In this document: positions 1-11,190 of the stretch, piece after piece | Layout of the letters: each line of letters opens with the position of its first letter | Numbering within the stretch: position 1 is the first letter of the stretch | Assembly: GCA_009103225.1 (NCBI GenBank) | Contig: RHPI01003156.1 | Coordinates: 705,339-769,338 of the forward strand | Reading direction: 5' to 3' | Source: Chlorokybus atmophyticus | Taxonomy: Eukaryota; Streptophyta; Chlorokybophyceae; Chlorokybales; Chlorokybaceae | Length of the DNA: 64,000 nucleotides | The notes under the pieces: model-generated | Told to the model about the DNA's origin: nothing | What the model saw: the letters and a program-made list of their open reading frames with translations, nothing else | The model's database searches: none | Translations under genes and position numbers: made by a program

Positions 1-32
1 CCCGCTCACCCTTCTCCTCCCCCCCTTCTTAG

Positions 33-3000
33 ATCACCGTCGAAGCCTGGATCAACCCCGCCATCATCACCGGCACGCACGTCATCCTCGACCAGCCCGT
101 CGCCTCCGGACTCGCGAGCGGCGTGACTTTGTCTATAGTCAACGGTGGTAAGGTGCGCTTCTCGGTCGTGACCAACAGCGCCCAGACGCAGTACCGCACG
201 GCCACAACGGACGCGGTTGTGGTTGAAGTAGGGACGTGGGCCAAAATCAGCGCCGTGTATGATACGACAAGCATCACCATCTATGTCGACGGCGTCGTGC
301 AGGTACGGGAGTGAGTCAACGAGTGCTTGCGGTGTTGGTTGCGTGTGCACGTGCACTCACTGATAAGTATGTCAGCATGCGTGCGAGGGAGCAAGCGAGT
401 GCATACAATGGTTTTTTATAGAAAAGCACTGAGCACCACCAAATGCATGCCCAGCATTTGTGTGCACACGACGTTGATGACCACTGTTGTATGCACAGTT
501 GGTTGGTGGAGGCCTTAACTCGGTGAAGTTCTACACCGTGGCGCCCACTCTCTCCCCCCTACCGATCGAGTTGAGCACGCAGCCGATGCGCCTGGGCAAG
601 AGCGCCGCGGGCGTGGGTGACGGGTTCGTCGGCCGGCTGGGCGAGGTCCGCCTCTGGTCGCGAGCACTCTCCACTGCCGATGTCGCCAACATGTGTCCCC
701 TTGCTGGAACTGAGACGGACCTGTTTGCTTTGATACGGATGGATGATGGCATGGGCAACAACTACGCTGATGGCAACTCCCAAGGTGAGAGACACACGTA
801 CACGCACACAGCCGGGCACGCATACGCGCAAGCACACATACACACAACGTGCATGGGTGTGTGGGTGGTGTTTGGGTATGTGGGTGCGTGTGGGCACACA
901 CGCATCCACATACGCACATTTACACACGTAGACGTTTGCTCAACAAATGAACACACGCAAGCAGCAACTGACATCCCTGCTGCGACAGGTGTCTACCTCT
1001 GGTTCATCTCTGACCTCCTCCCGTTCTGGGTCCGCTCTTCTTACTACTCCACCTCGCTCTCCCTCCCGCACTCCACCGTGGACGGTCCCGGCGTCACTGC
1101 CGCCAATTCCTCCGTCCCCGCTTGGTTCGTCGCTCAGACGCGCGGCGAGTGCGGGAAGCTGCGCAAGGAGGGGGGAGATGACCTCCAGGTGGTGCTCGTG
1201 GGGCCGTTGGATAGGCATATGTACGTTGTGGAAGGGGAGATTGAGGATAATGGAGATGGGACGTATGTTGGGGAGTATGTGCATCATGCGTGCGGACACT
1301 ACGCTCTGCGCGTCGAAGGGAAAGAGGTTAGTCAAGTCAGTTGGTTGAGTGGGGGTCAAGGAATTGAGGGCCGCTTTTAGCGTAAATTGAGTTAACTGAG
1401 CTCTTTGTCTCACCTTATACAGGTTCCGTTTGAGGATCAAAGTGGGCTTCTGATTCGAAGCCAGTCGGCGTACTTCTTCAGCGGGTCTCCGTACAAGGTG
1501 TACATCTATCCCGGGTTGACCGAAGCCGCCCACACCTTCGCTTATGACGACGAGGACCTCCTCGACAACGACGACCTGGAGACCGCCTACGCGGGGGTGC
1601 CCGCCTCGTTCATCGTGCAGGCGGTGGACAAGTGGGGTTGCGCGCGGATGTCCGGCGGGGACAGCATCGAGGCCATGTTGGAAGGACCATACAACAGTCC
1701 CATCCGCGCATCCGTGACGGACCTAAGAGATGGACGCTACCTCGTGACATACACGCCCGTTGTACCTGGACCCCACGTACTCAGCGTCACGCTCAACGGC
1801 ACCGAACACATAGGGACCAACAACACGTTCACGCCACGGGAGAAGTGCGGCACCGCCTTTGGAGATGACGGACCGGGAAGCCCGTGGTGCATTCAAGTCA
1901 GCGCAGGTACAAACCCACACTGCACACATACCCACATACTTCACAAGATCACAGGATATCCACTCACAGCACGAACAATGTGGGCATCTTGTGTGCGACA
2001 CACACGTGCCCGTGTTACTCACTCTCTGTTGTGTTCTAGTTCCTGCAGCACTCCAGCTGGACAACACGGCGAGCGAGGCTTACGTTGAGGTGGACCATGC
2101 TGACCCGCTATCCCTCTCCTCCCCTCCCGATGGCTTCACGCTCGAGGCGTGGGTGAAGCCCCTCGCGGGTGTTAGTGTGGCCACACGCCAGAACATACTC
2201 AGCAAAGAGAGCGAGCGCAGCGGCCATGGCTACTGGTTCGCTTTGGGTTATGTGAATGACACTGCGAGGAACATCTCCGCTGGGTTTTATATCGGCTCGG
2301 ATACGTATCGGACAATAGAGAGCGAGTCCACTATCCCCGTCGACGAGTGGACACACGTTGCCGTCACATACACAAAAAAGGTTCTCAGGCTGCTTGTTAA
2401 CGGAGATACGGTTAAGACCGAGTCGTGGGGAGGCGCCTCCTCGGTTAGAGAGAACAGTCAGCCTCTCACTATCGGGTGGGGTTTCAACGGTGTCATCGAT
2501 GAGGTGAAGATTTCTCCTCGTGTCAAGAGTGAGGAGGACATCATGAACACTATGCATTGTCCCGCCGACTCATCTGTCATAGCGTACTGGGCGTTCAATG
2601 AGCAGGAGGGCTTAACCGTATACGACGCATCAGACAACGCTTTTGAGGGCAGATTGGTTAACTCTCCCCAAGCTCAGTTAGTTGCCAACCAGGGTGCGAG
2701 TACTAATGCCGGTCAGTTAGAAGGTCCCGCAAGCAGTGTGATGGGTCCTTTTGACCCAACTGTGGGTATCAAATCCAACCTCAACATCACTCTCGTCGAC
2801 AAGTGCGGCTTGCCCTTCGGCCTGACCTCCGAGACCGATATCGCCGCGACGGTGTCTTACCTAGACACCGAGCGCCGGGTCGATATCGGCTCCACGTTCC
2901 CGAACCTGGTCGCAACCCTAATCCAACCCGTGGATATCACCGTATCACCTGACCACCCGGGATGCGGCCTCGTGGGTGAGATATCGGCCTCGTTCACCCC

Positions 3001-6000
3001 GGCTGCGTGCGGTGCAGCCACTGTTGATGTCACTGTGGGTGGAGAGTATATCGGCAGCTCGCCGATATCTGTCAAGGTGGATCCTGGTTTGCTAACTAAT
3101 TGGGAGCAAACTACAGTTACGGGCCTGCGCGATGCAGTGACTGGATTGGAAAGTACTTTTGTGATTGAGGCGAGGGATAAGAGCGGGTGCTTGAGGCCAG
3201 ATGGATATGATGAGTTTGTTGTACTTGTCACGCGCACGGCGGTGGATGTCAACGGCACTGAGTCCGATGAAGAACTCACCGGTTCCGATGCAGGTACATA
3301 GTGTGTGTGTGTGCATCTCTGGCACTTGCGCATGCATACGTGCGTGCATATGTGTCTACGTGCGTGCTTGTGCGTGCATACAAGCGCGGGCGTGCTTGTG
3401 CGCATGAAGTACACATTGCATATAGTTCTTCAACATGATATGTTGCTACCTTTGCGTTACTGACTCTCCACCACGTTCACAGTGTCCTACTGGGCCACCG
3501 TCCAGCCCTCCCGCAGCCCCCTCCACCGCGTTTCCCACACTCCTCCCTCTCCCGGCCTCTACTCCATCAACATCGGTCTCCGTTCCACCAACGGCAGCGT
3601 GGTCACTCCCATCACGGGGAGCCCCTTCACTATCGCGGTGGCCGCCCCAGAATGGCGGAGGTTAGAGACGATGAGAGAGGGTCCGGATGCGAGATATCAA
3701 GCGAGTGGGGTGGTGTATGGGGAGGACTTGTTCGTCGTGAGAGGGTGGGGAGGGGATAAGATGGCGAGGGGGGATACGTGGAGACACACGCTCAAGTGAG
3801 TGGTGGTTGGATGGCATTGGGAGTGGTGAAGTGTAGTTGCGAGGGGGAAATGAGTGATTGATTGATTGCTGATGGTGTGCAGGAGCAAGCATGCGTGGGC
3901 GTATCGGCGTATGATCGAGGTGACTGACTATGATGGTGACTATGCTGTCGGGGTGACCATTGATACGGTCCCGCTTGTGAGCGGGGGCAAGATGCGCACT
4001 GACTGCGCCGATGTCCGCTTCCAGGTTTGTGTTTGTTGTTGCATTGACAGGAGCGAACTTTGACCCGTGCAAATGCACGCACGCACAACACACAGGCAGA
4101 AACACACGCGTACACTTACACGCACGCATGCACAAATGCACGCAGACTTCACAACACTGACACCCAACCTGTCTCCCACCTCCCCGCAGAACCCCTCAAC
4201 GGGTGCCCACATCCCCCACTGGGTTTCTCCCTCGGGTCTCCCCGGCGGCTGCTCCTCCCCCTCCACCACCTTCTACCTCCGCGCTCCCCACTCTATCGAC
4301 ACCTCCACCGTCGTTGTGGAGATGCTTTACGGCAACGAGGGCGTGAAGACTCCCCTCGCGGACGCGTCCACATTGTTTGAATTTTATGAGAGCTTCGATG
4401 GGAGTCTGGCCTCGAGGTGGGGGCCCGCGACGCAGGTGTGCGAGTTGGTGGAAAATAATGTCACGGCATTCGCGGTGGATAAGAGCTTCAGAGGGGAAGG
4501 GAAGGGGAGCTTGATGGTCGACAACATCAACCACCCGGGTGAGTGACGCATGCATACACGTGCGCGTGCACACACACACAAAGCGCGTGTCAGCGTGTAT
4601 ATGCGTTTTTGTTTTTTGTGTATGTGACGCTCGCATGTTTTGCACTTGTATCGTTGCTTCTTATGTACTACCGCATACAAAAGCGAGCAAGTTGGCACCT
4701 CTAATTTAGTTCTTGGAATGTGCAGCTGGAGCGCTCGCAAGCATAGACTTCACTCCCTTGTCCTCCTACATCATCCGCGGCCACTTTTACGACTCGAACG
4801 CCCAATCCGCAAGCCACTGGATCAGGTCAGTTGGTCAAATGAAGAGCATCATTACCCCCCGCACCACCACACACACACACAAACCCACACACCTCCTCTC
4901 TCACAGCCCCGACTACAACTGCGACCTCGGCGGTTCTTACGTGGACTTCCTCGCTGTCGGTCTCCAGACGGCCTCTTCCGCGACGCACTACTCGACCTTC
5001 AAGCCCGCGCTTGCCAGCAATGCCGAGAGAGCGCCCGGGTGGCACGCGTTCGAGATACGGACGGACGAGGTGTCGGAGATTTACGTGGACGACGTGAGGG
5101 TCAGGACGACGCCACATGTTGGTAAGTGGGATGTGGGGAGTCTCTCTTGTGTTGGGCTATTGTTTTTGTAGTAGTTGTTGTTGGTGTTGGTGGTGGTATG
5201 CGAGCGAGCGAGCGTGCGTGCGTGCGCGGGAGCGCGTGTGTGTGTGTGCGTGCGTGCAGATCTCTCTGCTTACAGAAGTGATGTTGTGTGCCTGTGTAGG
5301 TGTGACGCAGCGGGTCCACATTCGAGGGGGTGACTCCTGGACGCGGAGCGTTGCGTGGTGGGATGCGGTGTTCGTGACGAAATTCAGCAATGACACGGTT
5401 GTGTCTGTTGGTGAGGAGGAGGCTGTCATAAGCGCGCAGCACATGGCGTGGAGCAACACCGCCACGCATCACCTTCAACCCCCAACCCGCCACGCATCGG
5501 TATGTTGTGCGTGTGCGTGTGCGTGTGCATATGCGTGTGCGCGTGCGTGTGCAAATGTCACAAACACACAACATTCTTTCGCTTGCAGGCTGCTGTGCTC
5601 AACGGCAGCAACGTGTACCTCCTCGGCGGTTTTGACGCGCCCGCCGACCACCAAGTGTGGGCGTTGGACCTGGAGAGCAAGTACTGGAGTCAGCCTCAGG
5701 TGTGGGGCAGCTTGCGTCCGGCTGTAAGGCGTGACCACGCTGTCGCGCTAGACACCAACACCAGCGTGGCGTACGTGCTCTTCGGCCGCACCGCCGACGG
5801 GCAGGGCTTCGACGACGTGTGGGCCTTCCACATAAACGACGGCTACTGGTCCCGTGTGGACATTGCCACAACCTCCCCACCCCCGCGCTTCGGACACGCC
5901 GCGCATGTGTACAACAACCGCGTGTACGTATTCGGCGGGTACGTGTTCGGCGTGGCGCCCACAGATGAAGTGTGGGTCCTGGACTTAGCCACATACGCAT

Positions 6001-6386
6001 GGACTGTTATGGAGTCCTCTGGCCCGTCCCCACACTACTTCGCCTCCACCGCACTCGACGCCAACACCGGCAGCGTGTATGTTCACGGCGGGTTGGGCGA
6101 AGACAGCATGCCTATGGCTGACCTGTGGAAGTATCAACTTGAAACCAACACCTGGACTGAGGTGAGCAATTGTGTGTTGTGTGTTTTGTGTGAGATGCAT
6201 ACTGATTGTGTACGTGTGTATGTAGTCGCTGATAACAACCTATGTTGGCAGGTGGCGCAAAGTGCCATCAGTCCAGGCCTCCTCGATTCCGCGACTATGG
6301 TGGTTTACGGTCAGAAGCTGTTTATCTTTGGCGGGCATGGCAACAACACGTACTCGCAAGACCTGTGGAGCGTCTCCATATACTGA
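33..6386 (+). CDS. Giant LamG / filamin / DUF2341 / kelch multidomain protein (3' part; 5' end outside window)
   Basis: Thirteen exons are visible: 33-302, 499-784, 989-1326, 1423-1906, 2040-3293, 3483-3795, 3883-4024, 4190-4538, 4726-4825, 4907-5121, 5300-5499, 5589-6161, 6252-6386 (stop TGA). All junction phases agree and give about 1552 residues. Order of domains: a LamG/concanavalin-like domain (ITVEAWINP at its start), two filamin-type Ig repeats (989-1906), a second LamG (around 2049-2600, FTLEAWVKP), two more filamin-like repeats (about 2700-3660), the beginning of a kelch blade (3660-3795), a DUF2341-like region (3883-4340, DTVPLVSGGKM, CADVRF), a further jelly-roll-like stretch, then kelch repeats (5589-6386, with VYLLGGF, VYVFGGY, LFIFGG). 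This is probably a large cell-surface or secreted adhesion protein. No signal peptide can be assessed because the N-terminus is missing. No membrane segment is visible at the C-terminus. Family assignment is by domain pattern; I do not recognise a named orthologue. Confidence 0.85.
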
Positions 6387-6971
6387 GTGTATCTTTGTCT
6401 CACTCAGTAGCTCATGACGCTATAGGGTTGGTCAGTCGTATGAGCCGTATTGTCGTGGTACTGTGATATCAGCAGCATGTGTACATTGCACACCTGTGAT
6501 TTATCCATTCAACTCTTACAATAACGCTGCAGTGTGGATTATGCTGGCGGGTTTGCTAGTTAGTGTACGCCAAGTAGCAGCGTTTGCCATTGCTCAAACA
6601 GACGATTCTTGTGCATTATTGCTGAGGCTCTGTAGACAAATTTGCATGGCATGTACTTCACCACAAGTGTCGGTGGTCCACAACCAATCAAAATCCAAGT
6701 CAACACATGCATTGCATGCAGAGCTGGCACAAGCTTGCATACATACCAGCGCGCATGCCTACACTCCGATCTGCATTCAGCTAGTAACCACTCATTACTC
6801 AACTCAAGGCAGTTGGCCCTTTCAGCATGTGAACAACGCAGTCGTACATGCACACACAACATAGATTCATAGCTAGACTCACACAGCTTTCAGCAATACG
6901 CACAGGCAATAGCCGCACCATCACCAAAACTATAGTCACACTCCCACCACACAATCGCGCGCGCACGCATG
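6387..6971. other. Intergenic region between convergent genes
   Basis: This stretch separates the stop of the LamG/kelch gene from the stop of the SENP8-like gene on the other strand and should hold both 3' UTRs. I see no convincing exon, RNA gene or repeat in it. Confidence 0.5.
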
Positions 6972-8362
6972 TCACAGGTCAGAGTGTGATCCCGTGTTGT
7001 TCTCGTACTCGAGCGCGGCAGCAGTGGTGGCGTCGTCGAGGGGGTCGTGAGGCGGCGGTTGCGATTGTGATAGCCGCTGGATGAGAGCGTGCGTGCTCAC
7101 GCGCAGCTCTGACACCGACGCAGGCGTCACCAGCCGCTCAATGAACTCGGGAAGGGGAGGAGGCGGGGCGGATGACGCTTCCTGCTGTGCGCCTGTTGAC
7201 TGCGTGCTTGAAGCTGAGGGGGTTGACGCCTGTCCACCCTGTGATAGTCAATGGCACTTGAGCTCCACAACCGCTTCGTACATGTGTGCGCTCTTGTAGA
7301 GATGAGTCGTATAATGCACTGAGTGAATGCGTATGCTTCTGAGAGTATGGCTATGCTGCTACACTCTCTGCACACTCACAACTATGGGTGGAGGCTTCAT
7401 GGCTGTGTGGCTACCACATTGCACGTGAGATTGCACACGAGTGATGAAGCACATCAAGCCACTGACCTGCGACTGTGCTTGGCGTGCCCTGTGATTCTGC
7501 ATCATCTGGTAGTGCATGCAAGCCGCATCTGCAATTGCAAGCACATACACCCCGCAATCGACGGAGTTGATCTGCTGCGGCGTGTGTTGACGGCGATGCA
7601 GCGGCGGAGACGATGCACCCAAATACGGCGCAACCGCATCTGCAAGCTGTCGAAAGAGCATTCTTTTCACACATTGTGCTATGCATGCAGTCCGCTTATG
7701 GGCTGATCTGTTCTGTGTCACTCACTTCGCGAGCTGAAGGTTCATTGGCGTCACCGAGGGAGTCGTAGTACTCAAACACATTGGCTTCTCTGTCGTATAT
7801 CAGCGTGGACCAGTGCGATCCACCCTCAGCAGCCTCCACATCCGGGTTGTTGCAAACGGGGAGAACAATCAGCGCGCGTCGGGTGAGCTCGAGGGGCTCA
7901 AGTGTGCTCTTTGCGTCTTCCTCATCGGGACAGTGAGCCACCCAATAAGCCACTGAAGGAGACACTAGCAGCACCTCTTCTAGCCCCTGTGGCAGAGCAG
8001 CAGCTGTAGTGAGACTTTGTACATACCAGGCTGCACACATGCTCTGGCACAAGGCTTTTGAGCAGTGCGCAATCGTAGCAGCCAGTACTTCAGCTTGCGC
8101 ACTGAGTAGTCCAGTGTTCACTCACAAACATAGGTGCTATTCTGCTTGCATACAAGCGGAGCAACAAAGCCAATCAAACACATGTAGCGCCTGCCTGTTG
8201 GCTGTGTAATTGGCTCACCTGAAACCTTTCCCGCCTGCAGTACTCAAAGTAGAACTCAATGACGGCGTCATTGAGCCAGTCGTCCGTTTTCAGCAGCTCC
8301 ACATCGCTGTCGTTCAGCACCGCATCGCCATAGTTGAGCACACGCTTCGGTTTGGAGCTCAT
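6972..8362 (-). CDS. SENP8/NEDP1-like C48 cysteine protease (probable deneddylase)
   Basis: Four exons on the minus strand: 8362-8219, 7986-7726, 7646-7467, 7238-6972 (stop TGA), about 283 residues. The N-terminus matches the SENP8 opening (VLNYGDAVLNDSDVELL, then the WLND motif). The catalytic triad is visible: His in GGSHW, Asp in YYDSLG, and Cys in SVDCG preceded by the oxyanion-hole Gln (TPQQINSVDCG). The family (Ulp1/SENP, C48) cleaves ubiquitin-like proteins, and SENP8 is specific for NEDD8. Similarity in length and N-terminus favours SENP8 over SUMO proteases. The last exon adds a Pro/Ser-rich linker (PPPPLPEF) and a short helical tail that human SENP8 lacks. NEDD8 specificity is inferred, not shown. 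Confidence 0.85.
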
Positions 8363-11190
8363 ACTTGTGCGTGCTGTACTCGTGCGTGCTCTGCACCAGA
8401 CGCATACACAAGCTGAGAAGCCAGCGAGGAACCTGGGTTCAACAGCGTGCTGCCTGCAGTGAGCGCAATGTCAGTGGTGGTCCGAGCCAGTTGTGCTCTT
8501 TCGGTACAGCAGTATTGGGCTGGACAGCATTTAATACATAAGCCTGAAGCTCAAGCTCTTCCCAGCAAACTCAGTGCTATGCATACTCTGTTTCACATTG
8601 TCAAGCTGCGCAAAAGCAAGTTCCTCTGCATAGGTAAACGACGGGACCTCCGACAACGGTGGTTTGCCTCCATTTGGGTTCCAACACGGACAACAGCTCA
8701 CACCAGCATGTCAACACTCAAAAGCTCAAATGTAATGCTCACACAACAATGCAGGCAGCTACTTGACAGTAGCGTGAACTCAACGCTGAAAGCTAACAAC
8801 AAATAAACTGCAACTCAGCAGCCACAGGCATTACCTCCTGCGGCCCAAGGCTTGCTCCTCCGCTTCTCAACAGCACCGGATCACTCCTGCGCCAATCTTA
8901 GCTGCTCTCTTCAACTTCCAAGCGACAATACCAACGACGACATCAAGCTGGCCCCACACTTTAGCTTGAAGTAATGCACAAGCAGCCTCCCCACAATTGA
9001 ACTCCCCAATGCGCTCAGCTTTCTACTAGGCAGCCTACTGGCACACTCAGCCCTTCACAACAGCCGAGCATGAAGCGACAGCTTGCACCTGAGCGCAAGT
9101 TCAAGTACAACCGCTGCCAAGTTGCTGTGAGGCAAGGGCCTGCATACAAACACTGCCAGCTGGCAGTGGTGCCTATCCGATGCCAGCTGGCACTCCCTGA
9201 ACCAAGAAGATAATCTCGACGCCGTCTGCCGGGAAAATGGAAAATGGCGGAACACAAAAAGGGCATTATCCGAATCAAGACGGAGGCGACGGACGGGCAC
9301 GAACAATCGACCTAACGTGAGCGTGAGCTAGGCCGCTAGTGGGCGCGTCGCACGTTCACTTTAGTTATGAAGTCGGATAAGACAACACCCGAACCGTTCA
9401 AAGTACAATCATTGGCTCTAGATATTGAGCGTGTGATGGAGATCTAACGTGAAGAGATCTAACGTCAGCACGGAATTGCAATTGCCCATTGGTTCGGCAG
9501 GACTGGACCGGAGGGATTTTGAGCATTTTGTGGGTGTTGTGTTTTGGGGGTGTTTTCCATGCGAGTGTGTGCGTACGGCGTTCGGGCAAAGTTGCTGAGG
9601 TCCGTACGACTGAGTCGTGACTTGAAGCGGCAGGCATGAACTCACCGCCCCCTGTTACAAACCCCTGGCATAATTCAATCCCCTCTATCCCCTCCCTCCT
9701 CCCCCCCCCTCCCCCCCCTTTAGCTTTGTCAACTTGTGAAGCGGCCCACTTCAAGTGGGTGCTTTGTTGGTGAAAGAGGGTTGACAGTTGCAAGCGGCAT
9801 AATATGTTGATCGCGCCCATTGCTTGAATTATGCACGTACATGGTATGACTTTTCACACAATTGTGTTGTATTTTTGCGTAAACTTGTCATGAAGTCCTG
9901 AACAGCAAGTGCTATGTATGCTATTTTACTTCGTAAGAGCTGATGGCCTGGCATGCTTGCATTCATGCCATACATGTAAGCCCATGATGTGTTTATGTAG
10001 TATTTTTGTCTTAAAATTTAACTGCTTACTTATTTGTTGAACAACCCTTTCTTTGTATTCAGCTTTTTTCGTTGATCGTAGCCCTTCAATAATTTTTACT
10101 TCTCGCTCTAGCAATTGTCATCGGTTTGCTTGGCATAACTAACCGCAGTTATGCCAAGTAATTTGTGAATACAATCGATGCAATTAACATAGGTTGTTGA
10201 AACAATTAATAGCACGATGCTATCAATTATATCGTGCCAACAATCAACAATAATATCATTATTTTGACATCAGCTTGATGCTTACAATTGCCATGCTACC
10301 CCCCCCTCCCCCCCGCCCCTCTACTGTTTTAAAACATGAATGAGCACTGTATGCAACATGTGGCCCACACTTCTCATTATGCATTCTCAATATGCAAATC
10401 CACATTACCCAAACCTCTTGCGACGATATTATCCTAACCTCCTACGTCTTGCATGCGCTGCCTTCACTTGTTCTGCAATCATGCACTCCATTCAGAATAA
10501 GCATACAATTCAATATGTTACCCGTAACAAGCAACAAAGAAAGCTATGGCATGTCACGCGACAAACACTAAAACTTTACAATGATTATCAATCACTTGCA
10601 AACAAGATATTTCTTGCTACATCATGATACACATAGCACAATTTGCTTGCATTGTTTGTTTGCAAGCACATCTACCCACAGAGCGTGCTTCGCGCAGCTT
10701 TGATGTCTGCTATGTCTGTCCGAATGATTCTGTTAAGTACTTTGAGGTACACAGCAGTAACCTACCCCTTCATGGCTTTGGTGCTTATCTGAAGTAATCA
10801 CCGCACTTAGAGCTACCATGCTCATGAAGCATGCATTCAGCCTGGTACAGTGTATTACCTGCCGCTGCTTGGACTTTTGAATCCCCTTGCCCCGCCCGGT
10901 TTCCAGTCGTGCCGACCCAATCGGCTGCCGTTAGATCTCTTGCCATCTAGATCTGTTGCCGTTGGATCTGCATGGGATGGGATCAGCATGTGCCATGGGC
11001 TCAGCGCGAGGTCCTCTTGCTTGCTTGGCAGGTCTCTCCCTTCCAGCTGTGTGCTTGCTGTGCTGCAAATCATCCTCTCAGCTCAGTGCTTTCAGTTCAG
11101 TCTCTCTACTCTACTCTACCAGGCCAAGCTGCAGCGCAACACTCTACGGTAGAGGCTCTACCGCCCGCCCGCCAGAGCTCCTCTGCCTCG
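8363..11190. other. Intergenic region with pyrimidine tracts and palindromes
   Basis: This 2.8-kb stretch lies between the start of the SENP8-like gene and the start of the first DGK gene, so it contains both promoters. It holds C-rich tracts at about 9682-9720 and 10300-10320 and a short direct repeat (GATCTAACGT, about 9441-9465). A perfect palindrome at 9151-9168 is listed separately. Several open frames exist but none shows a recognisable domain or splice-consistent neighbours. Confidence 0.45.
9151..9192. repeat. Palindromic site pair (CACTGCCAGCTGGCAGTG and TGCCAGCTGGCA)
   Basis: Positions 9151-9168 form a perfect 18-bp palindrome. The core TGCCAGCTGGCA recurs at 9181-9192, 30 bp downstream. 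The site is about 0.8 kb upstream of the SENP8-like start codon. It could be a dimeric transcription-factor site or a small hairpin; the sequence alone does not decide. Confidence 0.6.
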
